A stretch of DNA of 64,000 nt from assembly GCA_947630805.1 (NCBI GenBank), contig CANRIV010000010.1, forward strand, positions 17,703 to 81,702, in the 5' to 3' direction. How positions within the stretch are numbered: the stretch's first letter is position 1; the number at the start of each line of letters is the position of its first letter. The notes beneath the pieces were generated by a model. It worked only from the letters and a program-made list of their open reading frames with translations, had not been told where the DNA came from and searched no databases. This DNA is from an uncultured Lachnospiraceae bacterium (lineage in GTDB: Bacteria > Bacillota > Clostridia > Lachnospirales > Lachnospiraceae). Below, in pieces: positions 52,114 through 62,825 of the stretch. The position numbers and the translations under genes are program-made.

Positions 52114-52851
52114 TTATCTTTTAAAAGTTATCTTCACATCTCTGCTTCCTAAGGTCTGTGCCAGTTCTTCCGGATTTACAATATATCCGATATCTGTATA
52201 GCGGTAGGAAGTAGAAAAACTTTTATAAAATACAACCAGGCAATCCTCCCCGTACAATTTAATATCTCCCAGATTAATTTGTCCCGGATTTTTTGATGCC
52301 GTTTTCAGAGAGTCTTCCAGATAGTAATATTTTTCATTTCCATTCAGTTCCTTCATATCTAATGTAAACGGCATTTTTTTCAACAAACTTTTCCCTGCAT
52401 CGTTATGATATATTTTTGCCTGAAATGTTTTGTCCTTCACTTGAATTTTAATATTTTCCATTTCTGTATTTTCTGACTGTTTCATAACCTTTACTCTGAT
52501 CCATGATTTATATTTTTTTCCGTTTTTCCGAATAGATACTTTTATTTTTGCTGTTCCGGCTTTTTTCGCCTTTAACAAACCTGTTTTATGGATACTCACA
52601 ACTGCTTTTTTTGTGGATTTGAACGTAATTTTGGAGTTTTTGATTTTATGATTGTTGAGATATACTTTCAATTTCCTGCTTTGTCCCGGATTTATGAATA
52701 CCGTTTTTTTCGTTACTACACTGGTCCCATCTTTTAATTCTATTCTGATGTTTCCCGATGCTTCCGTATTCGGATACAAACTAACAAAAATCATGATAAA
52801 TAAAATCACAACAGCAAAACTTATGCTAACTTTCCGATATTTCATATTCAT
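52114..52851 (-). CDS. Exported protein with Ig-like segment
   Basis: N-terminal TM/signal; INPGQSRKLKVYLNNHKIKNSKITFKSTKKAVVSIHKTGLLKAKKAGTAKIKVSI resembles Big_2. Confidence 0.6.
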   Translation of the reverse strand: MNMKYRKVSISFAVVILFIMIFVSLYPNTEASGNIRIELKDGTSVVTKKTVFINPGQSRKLKVYLNNHKIKNSKITFKSTKKAVVSIHKTGLLKAKKAGTAKIKVSIRKNGKKYKSWIRVKVMKQSENTEMENIKIQVKDKTFQAKIYHNDAGKSLLKKMPFTLDMKELNGNEKYYYLEDSLKTASKNPGQINLGDIKLYGEDCLVVFYKSFSTSYRYTDIGYIVNPEELAQTLGSRDVKITFKR

Positions 52852-53707
52852 ATCCTTTCTCCCTAATAATAATTTTTCCCTCTGCTTTCATGACAGACTG
52901 CTCTCTGATAATTTCTCCTACGCTGTCTGCTATAATCGTTCCTGACTTTGGATTTTTAATCGATTCAATATGACCTATAATATCTGCTTCCACTTCTGAA
53001 TATTCAAAAGATAAATCTGTATTTTCCATCTCACAATGAATCAGTTTCAAATTTTTGCAATAACACAAAGGCTGTGTCCCAATGATTTTGCAGTTTATCA
53101 ATGTCAATCCATCAGAAAACCATGCAAGATACTCTCCTTTTACCACAGAATTTTTCACCGTCACATTTTTGCTGTGCCAAAAAGCATCCTTTGTATCCAA
53201 TACACAGTCTGTTATCTCTAAATTTTCCACATACTGAAAAGAATATTTTCCTTTAAAATTGACATGTGACAATTTTATATTTTTACTATCTAAAAAAATA
53301 TATTCTGAATTGATACTAGAATGTGTAATATCAATATTCGTACATTTCCAACCAAACTCGCTGGAATTTATCATCGAATCAGATATCTTCGTATTACTAC
53401 ATTCTCTCAATAATTTTATTCCCAAAAACCGACATTTCCGGATTATTCCATCATGAGAATACCATATCGGAGCTCTTGTATTTTCATCAAAATCAGATTT
53501 CGTCAGCTCATATTTCTGTCCATGCCATAACGGATATCGGAGAGAAAACCGGCACTTATCTACTTTTATGTTTCTCGTTTCTTTCAAGACAGATTCTCCA
53601 TCCTGCTCTCCCGCAAAGGTGCAGTTTTTCACTTCCGTATTCTGCAGATGATACAAAGCTCTCTCTTCATCAAAACATTCGTTTTCAATTCTTTTTTCTA
53701 TTTTCAT
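52826..53707 (-). CDS. DUF3737 family protein
   Basis: Right-handed beta-helix-like repeats; GEQDGESVLKETRNIKVDKCRFSLRYPLWH typical of DUF3737. Confidence 0.78.
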   Translation of the reverse strand: MKIEKRIENECFDEERALYHLQNTEVKNCTFAGEQDGESVLKETRNIKVDKCRFSLRYPLWHGQKYELTKSDFDENTRAPIWYSHDGIIRKCRFLGIKLLRECSNTKISDSMINSSEFGWKCTNIDITHSSINSEYIFLDSKNIKLSHVNFKGKYSFQYVENLEITDCVLDTKDAFWHSKNVTVKNSVVKGEYLAWFSDGLTLINCKIIGTQPLCYCKNLKLIHCEMENTDLSFEYSEVEADIIGHIESIKNPKSGTIIADSVGEIIREQSVMKAEGKIIIREKGYEYEISES

Positions 53708-53930
53708 GCTTCTGCGCTTCTCCTTTTCTTATCTGATACACTAAATAATCAAGACACTCTATTTTCTTTTGGCATAAATGCAGTTCCTCCAGTAACTGTT
53801 TCCGATGTATACCAAGCATTTTTAATTCCTCTTTCCAGTTATTATTTTTCAGCACTTCCATAAACATATGGACTTCTTTCTCACTGCATCCTGCATCAAT
53901 CAGATTTTGCTTTATCATTGCGCCATCCAT
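53685..53930 (-). CDS. Small conserved hypothetical protein
   Basis: 81 aa, MIKQNLIDAGCSEKEVHMFMEVLKNNNWKEELKMLGIHRKQLLEELHLCQKKIECLDYLVYQI; overlaps DUF3737 gene start. Confidence 0.65.
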   Translation of the reverse strand: MDGAMIKQNLIDAGCSEKEVHMFMEVLKNNNWKEELKMLGIHRKQLLEELHLCQKKIECLDYLVYQIRKGEAQKHENRKKN

Positions 53931-54078
53931 ATTTCTTTTTGTCTCCTTTTTCTTTCTTTTATCATTTTAACAGACATTCTATTAAATAACAAATATCTAT
54001 ATTACATATTGTATTATGCTTGACAGGCATAATTATAACAAATATACTATTTAATAATTATCAAAAAAAGAGGAGAGC

Positions 54079-54954
54079 ATGATGGAAATCAGAATTTTAG
54101 AGTATTTTTTGGCGATTGCCAGAGAACAAAATATATCTAAGGCTGCGGAGAGCCTTCATCTTTCTCAACCGACACTTTCCAGACAAATCCATAACCTAGA
54201 AAATGAAATCGGAAAACAGCTTTTTACCCGAGGAAGCCGGCAGATTACTCTGACAGAGGAAGGAATGATTCTCCGAAAAAGAGCCGAAGAAATTATAAAT
54301 TTAGTGCATAAGACAGAAAACGAACTTTCTTATTCAGATAATACAATGAATGGAGAAATTTATATCGGAACAGGAGAGACGGAAGCTATCAGACACATTG
54401 CAAAAACTGCAAAAAAAATTCAAAAAGATTACCCGGACATTCGTTATCATATCATCAGTGCAGACAGTCAGGATGTGTTAGAGCGACTAGACAAAGGACT
54501 AATTGACTTTGGATTAATTTTTGGCGAAGTAGACCACACAAAATATAACGCTTTTCCTCTTGATGCTGTAGACCAGTGGGGCGTACTGCTTCCGAAAAAC
54601 TGCTCTCTCGCCCAAAAAAGTTCAATTACCGCAAAAGACTTGGAAGATTATCCTCTCATTTTTTCCAGACAGGTTTTTAAACATCAAGACCGACTTTCCA
54701 AATGGTTTCACAAAAATATTAATGACCTTCATGTTGTATCGACCTACAACCTGCTTTTTAATGCTTCTCTTATGGTGGAGGAAGGTATGGGTTATGCGCT
54801 TTGCCTGAATCATATCGTAGATACCAGTAGTGAAAGCCCTCTCTGCTTCCGTCCATTGAAACCTGCGTTAGAAGAAAATATTTCTATTATTTGGAAAAAA
54901 TATCAGGTTTTTACTAAAGCGATGGAATACTTTCTGGAAGTATTACAATCCTGA
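54079..54954 (+). CDS. LysR-family transcriptional regulator
   Basis: MEIRILEYFLAIAREQNISKAAESLHLSQPTLSRQIHNLENEIGKQLF. Confidence 0.94.
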   Translation: MMEIRILEYFLAIAREQNISKAAESLHLSQPTLSRQIHNLENEIGKQLFTRGSRQITLTEEGMILRKRAEEIINLVHKTENELSYSDNTMNGEIYIGTGETEAIRHIAKTAKKIQKDYPDIRYHIISADSQDVLERLDKGLIDFGLIFGEVDHTKYNAFPLDAVDQWGVLLPKNCSLAQKSSITAKDLEDYPLIFSRQVFKHQDRLSKWFHKNINDLHVVSTYNLLFNASLMVEEGMGYALCLNHIVDTSSESPLCFRPLKPALEENISIIWKKYQVFTKAMEYFLEVLQS

Positions 54955-55079
54955 CTACTGTACTATGAGCGTTGCTGATATTTGTATGTATGTATTATCT
55001 TTCTAAATTTTTATAATTTTCATGAATCTGCAATTTCATACATACTATAATAATAATTCATGATTAAGAGGTTACTTTT

Positions 55080-56045
55080 ATGAAACGTTCCGTTCCATTG
55101 GAGCCTGCCGCGGAAATGGTCTGCAATCAGAGTGCTATTCCTCCACTGATTTTTCAATTACCACCGGAACAGGGAAGAGCGATATTAGAAAACGCCCAAA
55201 ATGCACCTGTATGCAAATATCCCGCAGACATAGCCGTGGATAATATAGACACCGACCGGGGAACAATATCTGTTTATTTTGTCAGCCCCACTGATTCTGC
55301 ACCAATTAAAAATATAATTTTTTATATCCACGGGGCCGGCTGGGTATACGGTAGCTTTCACACGCACGAAAAACTTGTCAGAGAACTATCTGCACGGACA
55401 AATTCTCTTGTTATTTTTCCAGAGTACACCCGCTCTCCAGAGGCCAGATATCCGGTAGCCATTGAACAGTGTTATTTTATCCTTTCATATCTTGAAGAAT
55501 TTATTAACCCTTATAATATTACAATCAATCATTACCCTTTGATTGTTGCCGGCGACAGTGTAGGTGGCAACATGGCAATCTCTATGATCTTAATGTCTGA
55601 AATGCGGTGCGGCCCCAAAGCACAAAAACTACTCCTATATTACCCTGTAACAAACGCCTGCTTCAATACACCGTCCTATCGGCAGTTTGCAGTCAATTAT
55701 TATCTTTATCGGGCACAAATGCAATGGTTTTGGAATCAATATGCTCCCTGCTGTTTGGACCGCAGCCAAATCACTGCCTCACCTCTTCGTGCAGACATGA
55801 ACTGTTTGAAAAATTTCCCTGATACAATGATTATTAATGGGGAGGCAGACGTATTGCGCAGTGAAGGTGAACACTTTGGAACAAAACTCCGTTGTGCCGG
55901 CGTAAACGTAACTGCCTTGCAAATTCAGGGAACAATCCACGATTTTGTTATGTTAAATTCTTTAGACCAGACCAATGCCTGCCGCATTGCCATGGATGCT
56001 TCCACTGCATGGATTAACAGAGAAAATCAACCGAATTGCCAATAA
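55080..56045 (+). CDS. Alpha/beta hydrolase (HSL-type esterase)
   Basis: HGAGWVYGSFHTHEKLVREL, GDSVGGNMAISM, IHDFVML. Confidence 0.88.
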   Translation: MKRSVPLEPAAEMVCNQSAIPPLIFQLPPEQGRAILENAQNAPVCKYPADIAVDNIDTDRGTISVYFVSPTDSAPIKNIIFYIHGAGWVYGSFHTHEKLVRELSARTNSLVIFPEYTRSPEARYPVAIEQCYFILSYLEEFINPYNITINHYPLIVAGDSVGGNMAISMILMSEMRCGPKAQKLLLYYPVTNACFNTPSYRQFAVNYYLYRAQMQWFWNQYAPCCLDRSQITASPLRADMNCLKNFPDTMIINGEADVLRSEGEHFGTKLRCAGVNVTALQIQGTIHDFVMLNSLDQTNACRIAMDASTAWINRENQPNCQ

Positions 56046-56056
56046 ATCATAACTAT

Positions 56057-56098
56057 AAAAAGGGACCCGGAAATCTAACAATTTCTGAATCCCTTTTT
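56057..56098. terminator. Convergent terminator-like hairpin
   Basis: AAAAAGGGA...GAAAT/ATTTC...TCCCTTTTT. Confidence 0.75.
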
Positions 56099-56134
56099 CA
56101 TTACCATTTCTCCTAAGTGCCATAAAACTTCTCT

Positions 56135-56959
56135 TTAAAGTTTCAATCCCTTCAGCAAATCACCAAGAGAGGTGCCAACACTTTCTACTTTCGGAATATT
56201 TTTTACAATTTCCGCTTCTTCTTTGACCCGATTTTCTTCTTGTAGCGCTTTGATACTCAGACCAATTTTTCCATCTTCATTTTTAATTACTTTTGCCCGA
56301 ATTTTCTGACCCACTTCCAACACTTCTTTTGGAGACTTAATGTGATTCTCAGATATTTGAGAAATATGTACCAGTCCGGTAACGCCGTCTCCTAAATCAA
56401 TAAATGCTCCATAAGATTGAAGAGATTCTACCGTTCCTTCTACCACAGAATCCACAGAAATCTGAGCTATCGCTACTTCTCTCTGCGCTTTTCTGGCTGC
56501 CGCTGTCTCTTCTCTCAGAATTTCTCTGGCAGATAATACCAACTTGCCACTTTCCATATCAGCATCTATCACGCGCACTCTGATATCTCTCCCAAGCCAG
56601 TCATTCGTATCTTCCACATGATGAATATCCAGCCGGCTCACTGGAACAAAACCACGCACTCCTTCTACCAGCGCGATTACGCCTTTATTGACGATACCGG
56701 ATACTGTTACCGGAAGAATCTCTCCGGATTCTTTATACTTATAGATTTTTTCCCATGCAATCAATGTATCTGTGTCATATTCACCATTGCCCATATAAGC
56801 GTAAGATTCCTCTAAAGCCTGTCCTAAATTTTCCATCTTTTCCGGTGCAGCTTCTGGTACCTTTTCCGGTGCAGACTCTGATATCTCTTCCGGATTTGTT
56901 TCCACTACATTCTCTGTCGTCTTTTCTTCCATAATGCTCTCCTTTATTTTTGTATCCAT
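56135..56959 (-). CDS. S1 RNA-binding domain protein (RpsA-like)
   Basis: Two S1 domains: GEILPVTVSGIVNKGVIALVEGVRGFVPVSRLD; VEGTVESLQSYGAFIDLGDGVTGLVHISQIS. Confidence 0.9.
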   Translation of the reverse strand: MDTKIKESIMEEKTTENVVETNPEEISESAPEKVPEAAPEKMENLGQALEESYAYMGNGEYDTDTLIAWEKIYKYKESGEILPVTVSGIVNKGVIALVEGVRGFVPVSRLDIHHVEDTNDWLGRDIRVRVIDADMESGKLVLSAREILREETAAARKAQREVAIAQISVDSVVEGTVESLQSYGAFIDLGDGVTGLVHISQISENHIKSPKEVLEVGQKIRAKVIKNEDGKIGLSIKALQEENRVKEEAEIVKNIPKVESVGTSLGDLLKGLKL

Positions 56960-57106
56960 TGATTTTCTTAAATTTTATTTTTATAATATGTCTTCATTTC
57001 TAAAACATCATATTTTTCCTCTTTTAATCATCTGATTTCATTCTACAGTTTTTCATTCAAAATTGCAAATAAGTAATGAAAAACAAATTCTTAAATGAGT
57101 TTTATT

Positions 57107-57955
57107 CTACTTTATCATATCATTCATACTGCCGGTGCGATATCCTGTCAAATCCAAAGTGACATATGTAAATCCATACTCTTTGAATTGATGAATGATT
57201 TCTTCTCTGTTTTCTAACACTTTTTCAAGTTCTTCCATTCCTACTTCTATTCGTGCCATTTTATCGTGAATCCGCACTCTTACCTGATGAAACCCCTTAT
57301 CGAGTAATAATTGTTCTGCCCGTTCCACCATTTTCAGTTTTTCTTCAGATATTATCTCCCCATAAACAAAACGGGAAGCCAGACAGGCAAAAGATTGTTT
57401 CTTCCATGTCGGAAGTCCCATCCGTTTCGATAACTCCCTGATTTCCTGTTTATAAAGTTCTGCATGACGCAGAGGACTTTTAATGCCCAGCTGTGCCACC
57501 GCCTCTAACCCCGGTCTGTAATCTCCGTTGTCATCCATATTAGACCCTTCTGCTATATTTTTAATGTTATTTTCTTCTGCCACCTGAATCATTTTTTCAA
57601 ATGTTTCCTTTTTGCACAAATAACATCTGTTTACCGGATTATTTCGAAAACCTTCAATATCCAGTTCGTCAGACGCAATGACAATATGTTTTATTCCTTC
57701 TTTTTTACAAAATTCTTCTGCCTCTTTCAGTTCTCTCTCCGGAAGCAAACAGGATTTTGCAGTGATGGCAAGGACCTTATCTCCCAGTACTTCATGCGCT
57801 ACTTTAAGCAAAAATGTAGAATCTACTCCTCCGGAGAAAGCGATTACCACATGATTAAGGCTTCGTAAATATTCTTTTAAATTATCCAATTTTTGTTCTA
57901 AATTCATGTTAATTTGTTCGCTCCATTTTCTTTTCTTTTTTTCCTCTGTTATCAA
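57107..57955 (-). CDS. larE: ATP-dependent sacrificial sulfur transferase LarE
   Basis: PP-loop VVIAFSGGVDSTFLLKVA; NRCYLCKKETFEKM (sacrificial Cys context); EGSNMDDNGDYRPGLEA. Confidence 0.93.
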   Translation of the reverse strand: MITEEKKKRKWSEQINMNLEQKLDNLKEYLRSLNHVVIAFSGGVDSTFLLKVAHEVLGDKVLAITAKSCLLPERELKEAEEFCKKEGIKHIVIASDELDIEGFRNNPVNRCYLCKKETFEKMIQVAEENNIKNIAEGSNMDDNGDYRPGLEAVAQLGIKSPLRHAELYKQEIRELSKRMGLPTWKKQSFACLASRFVYGEIISEEKLKMVERAEQLLLDKGFHQVRVRIHDKMARIEVGMEELEKVLENREEIIHQFKEYGFTYVTLDLTGYRTGSMNDMIK

Positions 57956-58149
57956 AGATAATCCTATCGGATTAATAGGATTATTGTATCTTATCTAAAT
58001 TTACCTGTCAATCAACTTTGCACTCCAGAACAATATTACATTCATCTTCATAATCGTCAGACTGACATCTTAATATATCCTTTTGCTTTCATAACTTTTT
58101 TCTCAATATTTTAATATCTTTATTTTTTTGTGAAAGCAAATCGTAAAAA

Positions 58150-59715
58150 TTATATAATATTTTTTCTTTTCTCCCACAGTGCCAAAAATCCCCAGCAAAA
58201 AATAGTAATTCCAACAAAAATCGGTAATCCAATATCGCCGATAACACTATAAAGCGTCCTTTCTTTGGAAAAATGCAGCACTCCTGTAATCACACCCCGC
58301 TGTAAAGGACCAAGTTCCTCTGTAATCCGTCCGCGGGCATCAATGAGAGCGGAAACCCCGGAATTAGCAGCACGCACCATATCCCGCCCATTTTCAATAC
58401 TTCGCAATACCGCATGTCCCAAATGCTGATACACTTCCGGAGAATCTTTGTACCAGCTGTCGTTGGTCACTTCGACCAAAATTTCCGCGCCATCTATAGT
58501 ACTTTGTCGCACTAGATTTGGAAAAATCGACTCAAAACAGATAATGCAGCCAATATTACCCTTCCCGGTTTTTATCAATCCGCTTCCTTTTCCCTCGACC
58601 AGATCCTCTGATAGCAGATTAATCTTCGTTAAAAACGGAAAACAGTTTTCAAAAAAGGAACGATAGGGCATCGTTTCCCCAAAGGGCGTCAGATGGCGCT
58701 TCACATAGGGAGCGCTCACCGTATGAGGCTGAATCATAACCGCAGTATTTGCCTGTTTTCCTTCCAAATTCCAGAGAGCGCCCATGAGAATAGAAGTGTT
58801 CCCCTCCTCCGACAATGTCTGAAAGCTACTCAGTATCTTTTGAGAGGATTTGCTGTTTAACGTTACCGGCACTGCAGATTCCGCCCAGACCACCAAATCC
58901 GGTGAAGAATGGAAGGTTTTACGGGTAAGGTCCATCTGAGTATCAATGCAGTTTTGCGTGTTACTTTTTTTCCATTTTTCCCCTGAGAGAAAATTGCCCT
59001 GCACGGAACTAACGGTAATCTTCTTTTCAAAATCTTCTAACTCAGGCTGACGCAGGAGACCAAAACCCAAATTCCCCAAAAACAGGATAACAGCCAATAC
59101 TCCTGCCATAATCTTTCTATTTCCGTGACTGAGAAATACCAGAGCCAACAGTACATTGCAGCTTAAAATCAAAAGATCCGTACCATATGTTCCTACAAGG
59201 GACGCACCCTGTAAAAGAACAGGACAGCGAAACTGACCTACGGAAATGCGAATCCACGGAAATGCCAATTCTCCAAACTGGAGAATCCATTCCGAAAGAA
59301 GAAAAGTAGACAAAAATACCATAGCATATACCGGAAGGGAACGGCAGGTCTTTTTGACACAATGCATTCCTGCTCCCATGAAAAAAAAGAGTGTACCGTG
59401 CAATACACTGGGGCCCACACAGGCAAGAACAGTCAAAGAGATTGCTGCGGTCTTGGAAAGATTTGTCAATTCCATGGGATAAAGCATAGAAAACCACCAA
59501 TAAATAAACAGATAATAAAGAACACCAAAAAGACAACTTAACCCCAGATCCTTTCGTAATGTATTTTCTCTTTTTGACAACACACAAAACAGGGGTGCAA
59601 AGGAAAACCAGGATAAAAAAAATAGAGAGGGAAAATTATATGGAAGGGCAGAAAAAAAAGCGGAAAGCACCACGAGAACAAACTTTTTCCGCCAAATTGA
59701 TTCTCCTTTCTTCAC
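58150..59715 (-). CDS. lnt: Apolipoprotein N-acyltransferase
   Basis: TM N-domain plus nitrilase domain: VVWAESAVP, KRHLTPFGETMPYR, IGCIICFESIFPNLVR, EVTNDSWY. Confidence 0.9.
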   Translation of the reverse strand: MKKGESIWRKKFVLVVLSAFFSALPYNFPSLFFLSWFSFAPLFCVLSKRENTLRKDLGLSCLFGVLYYLFIYWWFSMLYPMELTNLSKTAAISLTVLACVGPSVLHGTLFFFMGAGMHCVKKTCRSLPVYAMVFLSTFLLSEWILQFGELAFPWIRISVGQFRCPVLLQGASLVGTYGTDLLILSCNVLLALVFLSHGNRKIMAGVLAVILFLGNLGFGLLRQPELEDFEKKITVSSVQGNFLSGEKWKKSNTQNCIDTQMDLTRKTFHSSPDLVVWAESAVPVTLNSKSSQKILSSFQTLSEEGNTSILMGALWNLEGKQANTAVMIQPHTVSAPYVKRHLTPFGETMPYRSFFENCFPFLTKINLLSEDLVEGKGSGLIKTGKGNIGCIICFESIFPNLVRQSTIDGAEILVEVTNDSWYKDSPEVYQHLGHAVLRSIENGRDMVRAANSGVSALIDARGRITEELGPLQRGVITGVLHFSKERTLYSVIGDIGLPIFVGITIFCWGFLALWEKRKNII

Positions 59716-59861
59716 AATCTCACCCCCCTCTCAGTCTGATTTTTATTTTATCACAGGGAAAAAGAAAAAGTAAATACCTTCTCTCTTCCCCGTCCGTTCA
59801 TCCGGTACCAAATAGGAAAAATTTTCCATAAACAGAATCCGCTAAACTTTGCCCTCATAGA

Positions 59862-61082
59862 TTATACATGAAAAGTTTCTGTGACCTCCTCTGCATCTGG
59901 GCCTTTTAAATATGTTACTTGAACTGTATTCTTATCTGTAAATCCGGCTTTCTTGACCGCATTATTTGGATCTGCGGTACCATACATGTCGAGCGCAATT
60001 TCCCTGTAAGATTTTTTTTGAAACATGTCCTGAATAATCAGCTTATCCGTCTCAAACCGAATCAGTTTTGTACCGCTCTCATCTCGTGGATTTTCATAGA
60101 GTTCTGATACCCTGCCTTGCCTGCTGTCAAAGTAACGGACCTGATTGACGCCCGCGCCTGCAGAGGTGACAATCTTGACAATTTCATTTTCTAACTTTTC
60201 TGCAACAGGTTCTTTATATAAACCTTCTTCCCTGTATACAGTCTTTCCGTTAGAATCATACAACGCATATCTGTATTGCGTCTGATTATCCTGTTCATAA
60301 GTTTCCATTTGAACTGATGTATAATCAATCCTGTCTGACAATTTTAATTTCCATAATACATCTTTCTTTGCTTCCTGCTTTTCAAAATATTCCTCAACTT
60401 CTTTCTCGGTACTTGCCTTTCCGTTAATGCGGTAGATTCGTTTTGAATCGTCTTGTTCATCCATATCCATACAGCACAATTCAATAAAAGAACAGTTTTT
60501 CCCATCAAATTTCAGTTTCTCGATGAAGTTGACTACCGCGCCACCGGAAGATATAAATGTCCCGTCTTCCTTAATCTGTTCCATTCCCCTGAAAGGAAAT
60601 TCCCAGCCGTATACGGTGTCGGATTCACGATGTAATACTAAAATATCCGTATTACTCAATTCGATCAGAAGCTCTGAGTTCCCGTCAGAATCCATATCTG
60701 CTACGCACCATCGGTTCATTTCTACTTTTTCCGACTCTTGGGAAACATGATTTCCTACGTTTTCATTTTTATCACTGTCCGACGGTATCAGATAGCCCGA
60801 TGAAACATAATCTTTCAGATAAACTTCCTTTTGTGTGGCCGCATCATAAAACGCCGCCTGATTTTCAAAAACCTTTCCTATCAGTCGGTCATTGATTTTT
60901 GCCTGTGTTTGAGTGTTCGTCTTTTTAGCCTCAACTGTTTGTTCCTGTGTTTCTGCTACGGACGTTGCTCCCTGATTTTTTGCCGTTTCTTCTTTTTTTA
61001 CTGTCCCAACTTCCTTTTTTTGTGAACAGCCCACGATAGATAACATCGTCATAAAACATAATAAAATCCATATTTTTTTCAT
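59862..61082 (-). CDS. Lipoprotein of unknown function
   Basis: Lipobox SIVGCSQK; no family recognised. Confidence 0.75.
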   Translation of the reverse strand: MKKIWILLCFMTMLSIVGCSQKKEVGTVKKEETAKNQGATSVAETQEQTVEAKKTNTQTQAKINDRLIGKVFENQAAFYDAATQKEVYLKDYVSSGYLIPSDSDKNENVGNHVSQESEKVEMNRWCVADMDSDGNSELLIELSNTDILVLHRESDTVYGWEFPFRGMEQIKEDGTFISSGGAVVNFIEKLKFDGKNCSFIELCCMDMDEQDDSKRIYRINGKASTEKEVEEYFEKQEAKKDVLWKLKLSDRIDYTSVQMETYEQDNQTQYRYALYDSNGKTVYREEGLYKEPVAEKLENEIVKIVTSAGAGVNQVRYFDSRQGRVSELYENPRDESGTKLIRFETDKLIIQDMFQKKSYREIALDMYGTADPNNAVKKAGFTDKNTVQVTYLKGPDAEEVTETFHV

Positions 61083-61111
61083 ACACAATACTCCTTTTTC
61101 ATTTTTCTTGT

Positions 61112-61143
61112 TTTCAAGACTTTGCTTCGCAAAGCACGCTCCT
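61112..61143 (+). repeat. Dispersed repeat copy 2
   Basis: TTTCAAGACTTTGCTTCGCAAAGCACGCTCCT, 31/32 identical to 50841-50872. Confidence 0.85.
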
Positions 61144-61237
61144 GACGGAGCTGGTCATTAAACCTATTGATTTGTGGTAAATTTCTTCATGATTCGAGAA
61201 GATAATATTACATAAGTTCACCCGACAAATGGGAAGT

Positions 61238-61798
61238 TTATTGCTTTATATGTTTTTTCACAGAAGCAGGAACACCTGCTGCTAAAGAGTTTTCTGGTAA
61301 ATCTCTCGTGACCACACTCCCAGCGGCAATCACACAGCCGCTCCCAATGGTAACGCCTTGCAGAACGGTTACATTTGCACCAAACCAGCAGTTATCGCCA
61401 ATGTAAATAGGCAGCGCCCTTTCCAAACCTTTGTTTCTATCTGTGAAATTCATAGGATGGCTTGCGGTGTAAAAGCCGCAGAACGGACCGATAAATACAT
61501 TTTTTCCAATGTAAATCGTGCCGCCATCCATAAAATAACAGCCATGATTGACAAAAACGCCCTCACTAAAATGAGTGTATGCGCCATAATCAAAATAGAC
61601 TGGTGCAAGCACAGTAAGCCCCTGGGGTATTTCGACACCGAGTATCTTCCTCAAGGCGGAAATCTGTTCCTGACTCCCTGGCCTGGACATATTAAAATCA
61701 AAGCAGAGCGATTCTGCTTTTTGCCGCTCTGCAAGCAGATTTCCGTCAAAATTGGCATCATGCCATTCGCCTTTCAGCATTTTTTCTTTTTCAGTCAT
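61238..61798 (-). CDS. maa: Maltose/galactoside O-acetyltransferase (LbH fold)
   Basis: MTEKEKMLKGEWHDANFDGNLLAERQKAESLCFDFN; hexapeptide repeats, GDNCWFGANVTVLQGVTIGSGCVIAAGSVVTRDLP. Confidence 0.92.
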   Translation of the reverse strand: MTEKEKMLKGEWHDANFDGNLLAERQKAESLCFDFNMSRPGSQEQISALRKILGVEIPQGLTVLAPVYFDYGAYTHFSEGVFVNHGCYFMDGGTIYIGKNVFIGPFCGFYTASHPMNFTDRNKGLERALPIYIGDNCWFGANVTVLQGVTIGSGCVIAAGSVVTRDLPENSLAAGVPASVKKHIKQ

Positions 61799-61883
61799 AA
61801 CATACTACTCCATCCATTCCATTTTGTGTAATATAGTACTTTGCATCAATTTTTTGAAATTTTGAATCCATTTTATTGAATGA

Positions 61884-62711
61884 TTAGTTTTCTTTAAATA
61901 AACCATATTCTGGTTCTTTTATTTGCTTCATAATTTTCACTGCTTTAATTATTGCTGGAATATACAATAAAAGAATTATAAAATATCCTATTGATAAACC
62001 AGTACCCTTAGCTCCTGATTGAACATATCCACCCATAGTTGAACTTACAAATATAAGACCTTGAAATGCCAAGAAATCATTTAAAGCATGAGCAAAAGCT
62101 ATCCCCCAGAAATTCTTAGTTTTTAATATTAACGCACATAATAGTACTCCCAAAATTCCCGTTTGAAGAATTTTACCTACAGTTTGAATTATTCCTGTTA
62201 AATCATAACTACCACCAAATATATAATCACTAACATGGAATATTCCAAAGATTAATGAAGATATTAAAATAGCTGCCCAAATACCTTTACGTGTTTTTCC
62301 AGTTCTTCTTAATATACTATTTAAAACGATACCTCTAAATAATACTTCTTCAAAAATCCCAACTGTTAAACTTAAAATAAAATAACCAAGCTCACTTAGT
62401 AACCAATTACTAGGAATATTATTATTTGCTATTCCCATTACAATAGATCCAATTCCTGGAAGTGCTGCAATAATTAAAATATAAATGCAACTACGTAAAG
62501 AAAAACCAAATCTTTTTTTTACATTTAAAAATAATTTTTTAGCACCCATGAAAAGCATTATGCCAATTAATATCGCACTTAGTAATACACGAACTAATAT
62601 CATATGAGTAACATTATTTCCATCATATGGGAGATATTTAATTCCACAATATCCAATCACTAAAGCAATTATAGCCATGATAATTGGATATTTTCTAATT
62701 GTTTTTAACAT
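61884..62711 (-). CDS. CPBP-family intramembrane protease (Abi/CAAX-type)
   Basis: Multi-TM; EEVLFRGIVLNSILRR, FGIFHVSD, FAHALNDF motifs. Confidence 0.88.
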   Translation of the reverse strand: MLKTIRKYPIIMAIIALVIGYCGIKYLPYDGNNVTHMILVRVLLSAILIGIMLFMGAKKLFLNVKKRFGFSLRSCIYILIIAALPGIGSIVMGIANNNIPSNWLLSELGYFILSLTVGIFEEVLFRGIVLNSILRRTGKTRKGIWAAILISSLIFGIFHVSDYIFGGSYDLTGIIQTVGKILQTGILGVLLCALILKTKNFWGIAFAHALNDFLAFQGLIFVSSTMGGYVQSGAKGTGLSIGYFIILLLYIPAIIKAVKIMKQIKEPEYGLFKEN

Positions 62712-62825
62712 AAATACACTACCTCTTTTCTATGTATATCCTATCATATTTTGGGTTGCCTGTTGTCAATAAAATTTGATATTCGTTAATTTATCTTTTG
62801 AATATAAATACTATAATATTAGTGA

